Positions 12,801 to 25,361 of a DNA stretch of 64,000 nucleotides are shown piece by piece. The position numbers and the translations under genes are program-made. Source of the stretch: Paralichthys olivaceus (lineage: Eukaryota > Chordata > Actinopteri > Pleuronectiformes > Paralichthyidae); assembly GCF_024713975.1 (NCBI RefSeq), contig NC_091098.1, forward strand, positions 11,380,816-11,444,815. Direction: 5' to 3'. The notes under the pieces were generated by a model. That model was not told the DNA's origin. It did no database searches and saw only the letters and a list, made by a program, of their open reading frames with translations. Within the stretch, counting starts at the first letter, position 1, and each line of letters begins with the position of its first letter.

Positions 12801-15800
12801 CCAGCCCAATAAAAGTAGTTCATCAGTATGGATCTGCCAAGGTGGGAACACTATAGTCTACGTTTGTCTCACTTGATAAAAGCTGTCTTACCGGTTATTG
12901 ACTTTGGTGGATGTTGCCCTCCAGCCACAGGAAACCCTCGGCAGCTCAAATGTTTGTTCCATGTTACTCTGCCTCTGTGTGTCATTTTGTCACTGGGATA
13001 TTTTATACTCCGCACGGCCGTCGTAGCAAAGATGGGAGTGTTTTACAGTGAGTCGGCTGCATGGAGTGAAGGGACAGTTGTGCAGTAATGTCATGAGGAC
13101 ATCTTTTTACACCAGCTCATTGTCTGTGTCCACACACAGGCGTTGTTGTAGTGGTCGGCCACTTGCATTCCCCCCACTGGTTTGAGGGAAGCCTGGGTGC
13201 ACAGACACGCAGGCACACACACAGACAGTTTAATGTCCAGTAATGTTTTACATCAATGATGTGGCATGTTCCCATTTACATATTTTTATTATGCATGCTT
13301 TGACCACAGGGAAATGGTATCAGTGGTGGTTAAAGTGCCACATATTGTTGAAATGAAACAGCGTCGACTTATTGTTGTCAGTGAAACCAACAGAGAAATT
13401 AAATATGTAAAAGGAATCAGTTTACATTTAAATGTGCACGTAAAGACAGAAATGAAGAAGACTGATTGAGAATGATTTTCTAAACCATTTATTAACAGGA
13501 GGAGGAACAGTCTGTATCAGTAGATATTAAACATATTTCAGGTTCAGCTGGATGCTGTTGCCAAGTACAATAATAACCTGTTAATCCAGACAAGGCCATG
13601 AGTATTATAGAAAGAATTCTCCTTTTGGGTGTGTATGTTTTTGTCTTCATGATATATCATTTTGTGTGTTTAACTGTTTGCAGGATGTTGGACGGATGAA
13701 GATCGAGCTGTTTGCTGATGTGGTTCCAAAGACAGCAGAGAATTTCAGGTGAGGAGAAAGATGATGTATTTTATCTTCATGGCAATTCGCATTTAAATTT
13801 TTTTATTTTTTTTTCAAGTGTTGTAATGGAATAGACTTTCTGAGTTTTCAGAGTTGTTGCTTACAGTTTCATCATCTCTTGCAGGCAGTTCTGCACTGGA
13901 GAATTCAGGTAAGGCAGTAAAGGTTTTTTTCACCAAAACACTAGAGAGGAAACGTGCTACACATTCATCCCAGCATTTAATAAGAAACAACCTGACATTT
14001 GAAACATGACACTGCTCCCTGTCTCAGGCTAAAGGATAAGGAGAAACCTGGTTAACACAATAGGTTTCTGTAGGTCACATCCTATGCCTAACCAGATCTC
14101 AGGAGTGCTTACATGTATATCAAAGAAGCATGGGCCTGCTTCTGTGTGGCTTCACTGAGCACATGACTCTTCCTGAATAACTAGTATCACAGAGCTGGTT
14201 ATCAAGTGACTCAGTGTGTTCATGCAAAAGAGGCAGAGTTGTTCATGACAGGTGGCATTGTTGGAACCATTCTTAAAGGGATAGTTCACAGAAAAATTCA
14301 AATTCAAACCACAACTTTTTGCAAATCACTTTAGGAGTTTTAGGGAAGTCAATGGTATATCTTATATTTATATTTAATACCTGCATGTAAATTAAGTAAT
14401 GGTGACAGCAAAAAGTGATATTCTGCATACATGCACATGAAAAATATGATCCCATAATTATTTTTAAAAAAAGACCTGAAATAATTTCCAGATATTTAAC
14501 CTCTGGCGCAGGTTAGTCATGCTGCAATCATAAACTCTGTAGTATATAAAGATGTGTCCACTTCCTCCCTTTGTACAAGTTTTTTAATATAATAATATTA
14601 ATAATGATACAATATAAAATATTCAGGATATATTTTGTTTTTGACATCATTTGCAGCCAGAGTTAGCTCAGTAGTGATTGGGATAGGAGCGATGATATAG
14701 CCGATACACGTGCCTGACCAATCACAAGTCAGTCTCAGCTTTCATTCATGATGTTTTTAAAGCTGCAAAAAATATAACATACAATGACATAAACCATCTC
14801 TGAGAAAAATGTGTTTGATGTGTACTTTGATTTTTTTAGTTTGGTGAAATTCCCATCCAAAAACACAGGAGGCTGGGCTCATGACCTATACTGCAGCCAG
14901 CCACCAGGGAGGAATCAGGATGATTTGGCTTCGCCTTTCGCTGCCATGTCATCCATCTCTATAGCTATATCGTCTATGGTTGCCATGGAGATCTCTCTCA
15001 GTTTTAAGTCCACATGCTTGTGATACCACTTAGTCCCCCACCCAGCTTCTCGCTTCATGGTACAGATGCCCGATCAGGGATGGAGTTGTTGGGCCAGGAG
15101 TACAAAACCTCCAGAGTAGGAAGCTTTTAAATGCCCTGCATGCTGGACAATTATAGAAGGGACATGTCACCATTTAACAGTACCAAGTGCTCCTTATGCC
15201 AGCACTCTTCCCTCGAGGGGTGTAGACTGTGATACAAGTGTGTTGTCATGAACACCTCAGACAGAGCTCCAGGATAGCAGGATCCTCCAAATGATGGCTG
15301 CCAGCCGTCATGTATCTGCCTGCAGCCTTGTGTGTATTGATTGACCCGAGGCCTGTTTACTGTCAAAAATGAAGCCACATAGAAAGGCCTACTTGCTTAA
15401 AGGTTATAGCTTCTCATGTTATATACTCTGGTTTTATCTTTATGGCTAACATCAATTTGTTCTGTTTAAAACATCTGCACCACAGAAAGGATGGGGTCCC
15501 GATTGGTTTCAAAGGCTGCACATTCCACAGGTACAAGCTTTTTTTGTTAAGCTCACCTTGTGCTCAGATGTTGGAAAGATTATTTGTTTTCTTTATTTTA
15601 TAAAGTTATTTCAAAATCATGTCAACTCATCTAGAAACCTACCACCTCCTAAGATTTTAAAGTTGGTATTTAAACATCCTCTCCTATCCAGTATTTTTTT
15701 TCTTTTGTAGAGGCACTCATTTGAAGTTTGTTTCTATAACAGCACATTTAGCAAAGATTTTCACTTGATTTTTATTCAGGCTTGGTATTTTATATCCACT

Positions 15801-18143
15801 GAATATTTGCTGTACATTGTGCAAACATAGCAAACTCTCTACTACAATTACTAAACACATGATATTTCAGAGCCTGTTGGTAGTCCTGAAGTGCTAGAAT
15901 GAGCAAATCAACAAAATGTGGAAAGCATTGATTTTTTTAATTAACAGGGGTCCTATCTTGCAGTGCTTTGTGGGAATCACAGTTTCTTTAAAAAGCATTC
16001 ACCTTCTTTGAAAGTTTTATTTTTTATTCGACATGGTTTGTTGGTGAGTGATGAACGGAGAAAGATGAATGCTAGGTACTGTATCACTACTTTTCAGACT
16101 GCCCGGCTTAATCTTCTACCAAAGGTGAACTTTTACTCCGCTTAAGCTAAATTTATTCACATGTCTTCAATTGTTCATTGGCAGGGTGATCAAAGGTTTC
16201 ATGATACAAGGAGGGGACTTTGTAAACGTAAGTATATGCACACCTCATCTGCTGTCATCATGTTCATGTCACCTCTGGGGGAAAATGTCACAGAGTCATT
16301 CAAGGGGTAATGTTTAGTATCTGTCTTTGTTTGCATGCATATTTTGAATTAATGCAACACTGAACTACTCAAATAATTTGTAATATTCATATCATATATA
16401 TGTAATATTCTATACTAAGACCAAAACCCTGAGGAATGTATAGTAGGTTGGTTCAGCAGATGGTTTGTTCTGTATGTCTCTGAGCTCAGCCACCTTGCAT
16501 CACGGTAGCTTTTTACACACTCCTTCAACATGCTTGCAGAACTATTGGAGTCAGTCTTATTGGCCAGGTATCTCTGCATATACAGGAAATTAAACTCTAG
16601 ATTAGCTTTGCTCTCAATGTACTATTTACTGCTGCTGATGTTATGAGAGTCACCCAACAACCTTCGCTGTATGCGTACAAAGACAAAGTATCTGTTTGTA
16701 TGTCTACTTACATAGTTTAAAAACAGCAGACATTAAGTTAGGAATAGTGCAAAAATCAAAGCAGTAGACAATAGGTAAAAAGAGTGATGAATTGGAAATT
16801 AATACACCATGACTCTAGTGTGTGTGCAAATCAGCTGCTCTGTAATTTTACACTGCACAAGTAGTGCAATAAAACTATCTGCCATTCCTGGTTAGACTGT
16901 ATAAACCTTGCCATGATGTTTGAACGGAGCTGGAGGAAAAAACGTTGTTCTGTCACCCTCTGGGGGAAGCGTGTTGAATTACAGCACATCGAAACAGTTG
17001 CAGTGTTCAGCCCTCTTCATTGTGAGTCCTATCCTACGTCCTGCTTGTCTTTTATGAAGGGTGATGGCACTGGTATCTGCAGCATCTATAGGGGTCCCTT
17101 TGCAGATGAAAACTTCAAAATGAAGCACTTCACGCCTGGTCTTCTGTCGATGGTATGTATGCAGATTAATCTTGAAGTCAGGGACACTCCTGAATCTGGA
17201 AAGGGTTTATTTACTTGGACTTTAACCAAACAAGACAGGCGTTTCCTACAGTCATTTTGAATAACCTGTATTATACTGCACAAAGTAAAAAGTTATTTAG
17301 GATGTGATTAATCCATTATATCAGACAATAGGATTTGATTGATAGATTCAGAGTGAATTAGACCCAACATTAATATGTTTAAAGCTTTTATTTCTCAGTA
17401 GTCTGACTTTAATCTTCCCAAATAATGCTCCTCAGGCAAACAGTGGTCCAGGAACAAATGGCTGTCAGTTTTTCATTACCTGCACTAAATGTGACTGGTT
17501 AGATGGGAAGCATGTTGTTTTCGGTAAGTCTTGAATATTCATTTTGTATTAACATTCATTTAGAGCTTCGTTCATGTGCCAGAGTTTAATTGTCGTGTTC
17601 TCAACTGTTTCAGGAAAAGTGGTGGATGGTTTGCTGATGGTGAGAAAAATTGAGGTAAATACTCATTTCAATATTAATTTATGTTATATGTTTGTTAAAA
17701 TGATTCCAGGAATAAATCAAAAGACATTTTAAACTGATTTGTACACTGACTAGATTAATAAGAAAAAGACAGTAAGGTGGTATATATATATATATATTTA
17801 GCTTCTAACAGCTGTGCCAGCATTTGTTATGTCCTCTTGATTGTTTCATTATCCCTAACATCAATGTCAGAATGTATCATAAATGCCTGTTTATTATTTT
17901 TGACAGTCTTCACTGTACTGAATATTACCACCTCCGTGCTGATGTTTAAAACGCAAATATTTCACAGCTGAACCTTCCACCTGTGACTGAAATCCAGTCG
18001 TTGACATTTCTTGAAGTTAGGTGTTTACGTGATTGATTTTGTTTCACTGAAATTTTTGTCCTTCCTCCAAACAGCATGTCGCCACGGGGCCCAACAACAA
18101 GCCCAAACTTCCCATCGTCATCGCGCAGTGTGGAGAGATGTGA
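6868..18143 (+). CDS. ppih: peptidyl-prolyl cis-trans isomerase H (U4/U6-U5 snRNP cyclophilin)
   Basis: Nine exons: 6868-6933, 13684-13748, 13885-13908, 15486-15530, 16185-16227, 17060-17152, 17436-17523, 17614-17654 and 18075-18143. They make 177 residues, the length of human PPIH. The enzyme is a nuclear cyclophilin bound to PRPF4 in the U4/U6-U5 tri-snRNP, where it catalyses prolyl isomerisation. The active-site signature is intact: [15 protein letters not shown] holds the catalytic arginine. [16 protein letters not shown] and [14 protein letters not shown] complete the pocket, with the cyclosporin-contacting tryptophan. The N-terminus [17 protein letters not shown] and the C-terminus [11 protein letters not shown] fit PPIH rather than PPIA. 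Exon 3 is only 24 nt. Intron 1 is 6.75 kb and contains an opposite-strand receptor gene. ybx1 follows in the same direction, as in human. Confidence 0.97.
8884..8889 (-). terminator. possible polyadenylation signal of the GPR160-like gene
   Basis: TTTATT on the plus strand is AATAAA on the minus strand, about 360 bases past the stop codon of the nested receptor. It is the best-placed hexamer seen, though the flanks are AT-rich. Confidence 0.35.
9248..10348 (-). CDS. gpr160: GPR160-like orphan seven-transmembrane receptor, nested in ppih intron 1
   Basis: A single uninterrupted frame of 366 residues. About seven hydrophobic segments are visible, for example [58 protein letters not shown] and [19 protein letters not shown]. 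The late region, [17 protein letters not shown] followed by [20 protein letters not shown], matches the GPR160 pattern as I know it (a PAYI-xxN segment ending in a short aromatic tail). Where class-A receptors have DRY after TM3, this one has IDYCIED; GPR160 also carries IDYC there. There is no NPxxY. GPR160 is an orphan receptor at the cell surface. The ATG at 10346-10348 is the first in frame. A 5' non-coding exon may lie near 11967-12140, where a GT donor on the minus strand can be read. A second candidate start is the internal methionine 17. Confidence 0.75.
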   Translation of the reverse strand: MLPDLPVYPDTSHTFKMLAILEQWDERSGYKIDNTGKYLSLMLIKLGIDTVVFVLCCRKLYTSFLNMCSLSIVLADLAMVLCMTAVWLLGPERSPLSPCFVLAHTAATFEALPLPVIGLGIIDYCIEDACLANKNTFCKFLRNVVMTLLVWMLAVIYSIAYAKVELMELVTVTAVKALVCEEKESMLITYFLLGLFAAVTLTMLPFSTSIPMWVREANRLSELREKHVDQRSDLFTVSPSTETKSSKENDLGETNWQRPPLWLSLTLGFSLFWIPYLTVSVACLVLGFGVPAYITVNLLWIECTNSLLVGVVFWVKSRSLGPYCHLPENVCLWHVFWHLSKGTWQQQPPAAVFNPSEGKRNHLFYI

Positions 18144-18479
18144 TCAGCTTGTTCACAACAACCAGTGTAAAAGCTACACATCCTCTGTAAACATGAAGCT
18201 GTGTCTAAATGTTGTTGGATGCACCGCAGCAAATGTCAATCTACAAATGTTTTTCTATGAATGACATTATAAAGTTAATTCGATCAATTTGGCAATTTTC
18301 CTCGACCTAATCCCCACTTGATAGCTGCTTCTAAACCCAGATAAGATGAGCTGCATATCAGGTGGGTGTTGGTACCTGAAGGATGTCATGTGGGTTTTAA
18401 ATTAATTCGCTGAAACTTCATGTGGTTGACAATTTGTGTGTCCTGTGACTGAAATTTAAACACACTTTCACTTATTTTC

Positions 18480-18485
18480 AATAAA
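18480..18485 (+). terminator. ppih polyadenylation signal
   Basis: A canonical AATAAA lies about 340 bases after the ppih stop codon, followed by a T-rich stretch. Confidence 0.55.
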
Positions 18486-20640
18486 TTGTTTTACATTTTT
18501 TATAACTGTTTGAAGCGATCTTGTTTATTTAAAAAAGCAATCTATTCATTAACATTGTCATGTTAATTTTTAATGTTGTTTCCTCATCCCCAAACAGTAA
18601 ACATGTCCATACTATTTAAAGTATGCATGAGAATATTAGATAGGACATCACAGCAATAACAAGGACTGCTGTCCATCAGTTTAAATGTTTTTGCCACAAG
18701 TAGTGATGGAGCATAAGACCAATTACAAATGGGTAGCAAAACATAAAATATGTTGTAATCTATTAGATCAATTTTTATTTGTCTTTTTAAATTCACTTAA
18801 TGTGTATTTAAAATGCATATCCATGGTTGGAAACTGAGTTCCACATTGCATTTCGGGAACATTGTGTACCCAGTGTAATGTGCATTGTCTAATGTAATTA
18901 TTTCTTATTTTCTCTTCCTCGTGTTTGTGACCTTGGAGAAAAACTGATCTTTTCCTGATTCTATGGCTTGGGAAAAGATTTAATTTATCAAGGAATTGAT
19001 TAGACAATTATAGTAACAGATTCTATGGGGATAGTGGGTCATAATCAATCTCCGCCTCTCTGGTGCAGAGGAGGAAAACACTTTGCGGCAAAAGACGACA
19101 GTCCTCAAAGGCATACACTGCGGTGCCAAGGCATCCTCTGCTGAACTTACGGTTACCTCGTCTTGTCCCAGCCATCCATACAAATCTTAGCCTCCAGATC
19201 CCCTCCCCCATCCACGCTCTCCCTCTCCTGCCTTGGACCTCGTTCCCTATAAGCACAAAAGAATCCTTTCAGATGTAGGCTCTGTTCTTACGGAGGCAGG
19301 AAGAAGGTTGGTTTTTGGGGGGGGGGGTTCTCTTCGTGGGGAGCCTTTCTGGGGTCAATGCTAAAGCCCATCTTTGTGTGGGAGAATGGGGCTCGGCCAT
19401 TAACACCAAGTTCTTCACCCATTAGCCAGTGCTCATAAACAGTGCCAGTGGAGCATTAACATGACAATGGGTGGGGGGCGGGGGGGGGGGGTGTCCTCAC
19501 ACTCATGTGAGTCTATGTCTGCCTGTGCTACTGGAAGTGGAGTTTCTGAACTCACTCAGGATAACGACAGCATTTAACTACTTTATTATTCTGGACAATG
19601 TGTGTGTATTACATCAGGATTCAGTGTCCTTATGTGAGCTTTTGAGCGTTACAAAATTCAAGAGGGGTGATCATGTAAAGGAAATCTAAATCTAAATCTA
19701 AATGTAGCAAGTCATAGAAAGTAGGACTGATAGTTTAAAATATTCTACCAGTGAATCCTGAATCCTTTCAAGAAACAGTCATATGTTAGGGTGTTTAAAA
19801 TTTTAAAGGGAAATTGCAGATATTATTCATCGAGTGTACAGTGTCCCAAAATGACCTTTGTTTAAAAATGTCATTTATTGATGTAAATTATATTATCACA
19901 TCTAAACAATGAAATCATTGAATTATCTGTTATGACTTGGTGAACACATATGTTCTCTTTGCTGTGACAGCAGGCTGTGTAGAAAGACAATAGTAGGCTG
20001 TCTAGACTGGTGAGAACTTGATGTTCTGTACAGTTTATCAAAATGAGCTCTCTTCTCAAAGCCTCCATGGTTTATGTTTGAGAGGTAAAACCAGTGAAAC
20101 TGTGAGAGCTCATCAGGATCATAAATATTATGTAACATGAACATAATGTTCAGTAAATTAAATATGTATGCTTTCCTGATGTATCCCTTAATTTAGGTCA
20201 TTTGATATATTTCTGGGCTGCATGTGGGGATTAATATATTGTACAGCAATATGCTTAATATTCTGACATAAGTGAAGGCAGCCATACAAACAACCCTTCT
20301 ATTTATCCTTTATTTAACAACTAGAATAAATAAAATTATATTCCATGGACTGAGGGACCACTCTGAGAAATTACACTTTAATTTTGCTTCTCGATGGACA
20401 GATGGCAACAAGTCAAATGAGGTGAAGACCTGATTTCCCCTCAAATCACAAACATTAAAATATATTCCATGTCTTTTGTTGTGTTTTGAGACAGTTTCGC
20501 GACGCCATTTTAAATAGATGTGACTGTATTATCATTCTAGTCGTCCTGATTTTGGACATAATTGTACAGATTGTTCAAATCCATCAGAAGAGTAACATAT
20601 TGCAGACAAGCAGACACTCTGTTCCCAAAGAGTCGCGGTG
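18486..20640. other. ppih-ybx1 intergenic region
   Basis: About 2.1 kb without a recognisable gene. It contains two guanine runs (about 19316-19327 and 19471-19491) that could form G-quadruplex-like or slippage-prone DNA. Frames across 19023-19278 overlap on both strands without any recognisable domain. Confidence 0.4.
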
Positions 20641-21018
20641 ATCCGTCTACCTCGTCTGGCTGTGACATCACTGCGGGGCGGTGACGATAGACAGGTACAT
20701 TGTGCCGTAGCCAATCACATTTAGCAAACGCGTCACTCGTGGGAAACGGGCAGCTGTCTGAACCAATGGAGCCGCAGTTTGATCGCTGTCAACGAGTCCA
20801 GCCAATCCCAAGAGTCGTTGGGCGGGACCCCGGGCGAGAACATTGCCCGGCACAGCTTCACATTCTGCCCAGTTAGATCGGCAACGGGAGCGGAAAGAGG
20901 AAAGCTGAGAGCCCGAAGGCAGTAGCCCCCACCACCGCCGGCCCAGGTTACCATCTAGCACCGGGAAACATTGCAGAGAGCCGCCGCCGGCAGAAGCCAT
21001 TACCAACCAATAGTAACC
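20641..21018 (+). promoter_or_regulatory. CpG-rich ybx1 promoter and 5'UTR with four CCAAT boxes
   Basis: The region before the ybx1 start codon is GC-rich and CpG-dense compared with its surroundings, and the density continues through exon 1. CCAAT pentamers occur at 20711-20715, 20763-20767, 20802-20806 and 21007-21011. No TATA box is evident. It looks like a housekeeping CpG-island promoter. The exact transcription start is not determined. Confidence 0.6.
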
Positions 21019-24000
21019 ATGAGCAGCGAGGCCGAGACGCAACAACAGCCACCGCCGCAGCCTGCTGCCGATGCGGAGAGCCCATCCAGCCCGGAAGCCG
21101 CAGCTTCCACGGCGGATAAGAAGGTCATCGGTAAGACTACGGGAAATTAGCCTGTGAGCTAACATGGCTAACGTGGTTGGGACCCAGTTGATGCGCTAAT
21201 GCGGCGGTTGTTAATGTTTACGAGCCGACGGTTGATTTAATTAACAATTTGATACAAATGATAAATCGACATTGTCTTAAAGTAGCACTGCATTTAAGGA
21301 ATTGGCGGTTCAAGTTAATTTTGGTTTAGTGAAGACTGATTTCTCATGGTTATAGATATAGGTATGTGGGATGTCTGTGGTGATCAATGTTAAGTGGCCA
21401 TTTGAGGTTTTATCTGTAATAAAGTAAAATCAAATTCTCCTCGCTGTCAAATAACATGTGAAGGAAGGGTGATATTGTCAGTGATGAATTATGTTTTAAT
21501 TACGTTTTAAAATGAGAGAATGTGATGGGTAAAAAAAATGTCCATCCGAATTTAGTGTGTTCACCGGCCTCCCCACGATCCGAATCCGCCGTAGAGTCCC
21601 ATGTTGCCGGTTGGCCGTCACATGTACGACCGCTGTAAGTGATGCTCAGCTGTTAGAATGAGCCGCGTCTGTGCGTCAGGTTGTCGGGCAGTGGTAGTTG
21701 ACGTCGATGGAGTAACCATCATTAATACCGTCCAACAGTGTCGAAGCTAGTTACTGCACACTGCTCGTTTAACCGGCTACTGCTGCCGTCGAGTGCAAGC
21801 TAACGATAGCTGCTAGTCCCTTTGTTCACACGAGAACCCGGTTCCACGATGATATTTTTTTCTTTACAATAGCCGAAAAATATATAGAAAGTTCCGTATA
21901 GTGCTGGCGGTGAGCCGGTCAAATCAAACCTGTCTTCTTCTGGACACGGGGATTTATCAGTCAGTGGTTGAGGGTTTTTGAGGGAATTTGAGGGCTATCG
22001 TTGCGGCCTAGCTACTTAAGCAATGTAGCTCGTTGGCTAACGAACCCGTGTTAGCCAAACGGGCTAATGTTAGCTATTTACATGGCTGATGGGGCCACCC
22101 AAAATGTCCGCCGCATGATTCCACTGGCTTCTAAAGCGATTTAGTTATTTTCCCACAGTAAACAATTAGACCAGTGACACATTCATATTAATTATTAAAA
22201 TACTCCAGGTCACCGTACACGCTTTCTGATGTGTTACGGTCATTTCCGCTTGCTGGCTCTAATCCAACCACATGGTTGAGACCCAGTTAGCTTAATGCTA
22301 ACAAGCCAGCTGAGCTCAGTTTGCTAACGTCTCCGGGCGCGACTCGTACCACGTGTGCTCGCTCAGGCTGTGAGCAGTGCGGCTCAAAATGGGGCAGTAG
22401 GTCTGTGGCGGTTGAACTTTGAAACCCCGTCAGTGACCACGGTGGACCTTGCTCCACAGGGCACAGGCACCGACAATGCGGGTAAAATGTCGTCTATATT
22501 ATGACATAAGTGGCGCGATCATTACTGATTAAACATTTCGGTTATCTTGTCCACACACCATGGGCAGCTGGCACTGGACACCCCCCAAGTACCAGGGGCT
22601 ATAAAAAGGTCGACAGTTGGGAGTTAAATATAACTTCCACATTATCTGTGACCATGCTTAGTTTTTCATCATCTGTCGTTATTTGACGCCTCAACTGTTT
22701 CTCGTCAGTGGAGGCCTCGTGAAACACTGGCCCCGCACAAACCCGCTATTATTAACATGTGGTTTGTGTGATCCAATCACAAGTGGACAGCTCTAAGTGT
22801 GAACGCACTCAGATCGGATGGCAATCCGATCACGCCAGACCACATTCTTTTAGCGGTGTGAACGTAAATCTCAGCTGTCGTACTCTGAGACACCGCAGTT
22901 TCACCACGAATCGAACGCATTTGTCTCTCGTTGATTTATTTGTAATCATCACTGATCACGACGTAATGATCGATACTTGCAATTCTTTCTTCAGAGCTGC
23001 ACGTGATTCATTCAGACTGTCTTTCACTCAGCGTGCGGAGTCACACACAAACAGTGACATCTGACACGTGTAAACTTAGACCGGCTCAAAACAACATCGT
23101 TTGGTCTTGACTAACACAAATGACGTACATGCCAATTTTAATGTCGAGCGGGGAAGTGAGATCCGAACACACGGGAGACACTTCCAGGACGCATTTTAAC
23201 GCGTACTTAACACCGACCACTTGTGATCGGATCTCCCAGGACGGATGTTAAATACCAGTTGTATGCAGGCCGCTGATGAGCTTGTCTGGAGCTTTTCTGA
23301 TATCTCAGCAGTGTTAACAGAAAGGAAGCGACTCACTCTTCTACCTCCTAAATAATTCAGGTTTGTCGTATCTCTTTGCAGCAACAAAAGTCTTGGGTAC
23401 AGTGAAATGGTTCAACGTCAGGAATGGATATGGTTTCATCAATAGGTAAGTGAACCCCACCCCCACCTCCCCGATATTATCTGTGTGAGTGTAGGAAGGA
23501 ACATTCCCAATCCTATTATGGCTTTGATTTGCTTACAAAGCTAACCAGACGATTTGTCTGCTGGTCTCCATACGTTGTTACATGCAGTGCTTATAAACCC
23601 TGATACTTCAGTTGCTATATGCATCATGGCATTATGTGGTGCAGCCGGATATTTTATACTAGAAGTAACTGAGTACGTTTTTCTTTCTTTCTAGGAATGA
23701 TACAAAAGAGGACGTTTTTGTACACCAGGTAAGTTTTTATTTATTTTTCGTCTTTTTTTCCCCCCTCAAACATTCTGTATTTATAAAATCTCACTTCTGA
23801 ACTCAACGTTTTCAGACAGCCATCAAAAAGAACAACCCAAGGAAATACCTTCGCAGTGTTGGAGATGGAGAAACTGTGGAGTTTGATGTAGTTGAGGGAG
23901 AGAAGGTAAAATATACTTTTGTGACTAGGTGCAAAGTTCTGCTTTTAATTTGCAGCTTCTAAAAATGCATCTGCTGAACTGATTAACTTACATTACATTT

Positions 24001-25361
24001 TAATTACATTTCTTAAAACAATTCTGCTGTGCACAGGGAGCAGAGGCAGCAAATGTCACCGGCCCAGGAGGCGTTGCAGTCCAGGGGAGTAAGTATGCCG
24101 CAGACAGGAACCGCTATAGGCGCTATCCCAGAAGGAGGGGCCCTCCCCGTGGTGGAGACTACCCAGAGAACTACCAGAGTGATGGAGAGGGTGAGCCCAG
24201 CAGTGGTGGTCGTGACAAAGGCAGCAGAGACGGGGGAGACAGCGCCCCGGAAGGAGAAACGCAGCAACAGCAGCGCAGACCCGCTTACCCTGGCAGACGG
24301 CGCTACCCGCCATACTTTGTACGTAGACGCTACGGCCGCCGGCCCCCTTATACCAACGCAATACGCGGAGAGATGACTGAGGTACGCAGGCACAGGTCTA
24401 CCATCCTGAAGCAGGCACCCAGCTGTCCAGTAACAGTCGTGACTCTTGATATGTTGATGTCATACTCGACTCTGAACACTCTCCTTTGTAAGCTCACGTG
24501 GTTGTGAACAATTAATCTTGGTGTATCGGGGGTCTGCCAATATTTTAGCAAACTAACTCAAATAGGCCCCTCAACTCAAATTGCGGCGTGGCCATTTTCA
24601 TTTCAAACTACACGTCATAAAGCTCCATACATCTGTTTGCCTCTGAACAGACTCCGGATAAAGCTGTTTGTCAGTATCATATGTTTGCTTTCAGGGAGGT
24701 GAGGGTGACGAAAACCAGGGAGGACCAGACCAGGGCAACAAACCAGCGAGGCAGAACTACTACAGAGGCTTCCGACCAAGGTTCAGACCAAGGTTTGCAT
24801 GTTGGCTTCAGTGACGCAGGGCTGCAATAGTGGGAGAGTAAAACATTGGGCTTTCTGGATTCTAGTCTCACGCCCTCTTAATGGAATTTATCTTCAGAAA
24901 AAAAAAAAATTATAGTATCAATAATAAATGCCACCTGTTTTGGCAAGAAAAGCTCTCCCTTTATTGCAGCCTAACCTCAAAGAGCAGCTGTGCATTCAAA
25001 TTTGACTCACATTAATTTTTTTTTATTGTATTACCAAAAAAACTGCATCTCACCTCAGTGGATGTCAGCTCCTCTTTGACTTCATGTGTGCTACAGCCTT
25101 GTTTTTCTTATTCACAGCAGGGGTCCACCCCGTCCCAGACCGGTGCGGGACGGTGAGGAGGACAAGGAGAATCGGGGAAGTGAGAGTGGTCAGGACCAAC
25201 AGCCCCGCCAGCGTCGCTACCGCCGTAACTTCAACTACCGCCGCAGACGCCCACAGACTGGTGGCAAGCCCGGCCAGGAAACCAAGGAGGCCAAGGCAGG
25301 AGGTGACCCATCTGCAGAGAAGACGTCCGCTCCCGAGGCCCAGCAGGGTGGGGCTGAGTAG
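21019..25361 (+). CDS. ybx1: Y-box-binding protein 1 (cold-shock-domain mRNA/DNA-binding protein)
   Basis: Seven coding exons: 21019-21130, 23382-23445, 23695-23728, 23816-23905, 24037-24381, 24695-24792 and 25118-25361, giving 328 residues (327 with the alternative acceptor at 25121). YBX1 packages mRNA in cytoplasmic mRNPs and also binds Y-box DNA. An Ala/Pro/Gln-rich N-terminus (about 1-40) precedes the cold-shock domain. That domain shows RNP1-like [18 protein letters not shown]2-like DVFVHQ and [20 protein letters not shown]. Alternating arginine-rich and acidic islands follow, such as [27 protein letters not shown] and [14 protein letters not shown]. The protein ends EAQQGGAE. Every part agrees with YBX1 rather than YBX2 or YBX3. 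The 3'UTR is itself spliced. Confidence 0.97.
22757..23260. mobile_element. non-autonomous inverted-repeat DNA element (MITE-like), copy 1
   Basis: The left end has GTGATCCAATCACAAGTGG followed by CTCTAAGTGTGAACGC. The right end, read on the other strand, has GGAGATCCGATCACAAGTGG followed by GTGTTAAGT. So about 30-40 bp are shared in inverted orientation around a 0.5-kb core with no open frame of note. A related element lies at 27755-28175. The element is inside ybx1 intron 1. Boundaries are approximate and the superfamily is not assigned. Confidence 0.6.

Noticed and set aside
16913..17260. 115-codon plus-strand frame
   Set aside because: It reads through ppih exon 6 from intron to intron; only 17060-17152 is exon.
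19023..19278. Overlapping frames on both strands between ppih and ybx1
   Set aside because: No domain, no splice partners and no codon pattern; treated as non-coding.
20668..21165. 165-codon minus-strand frame over the ybx1 promoter and exon 1
   Set aside because: It is antisense to the CpG-rich ybx1 start, with arginine/leucine-rich composition caused by GC bias and no recognisable domain.
24013..24393. Minus-strand frames of 126 and 101 codons
   Set aside because: They are shadows of ybx1 exon 5, whose plus-strand frame is clearly the real one.
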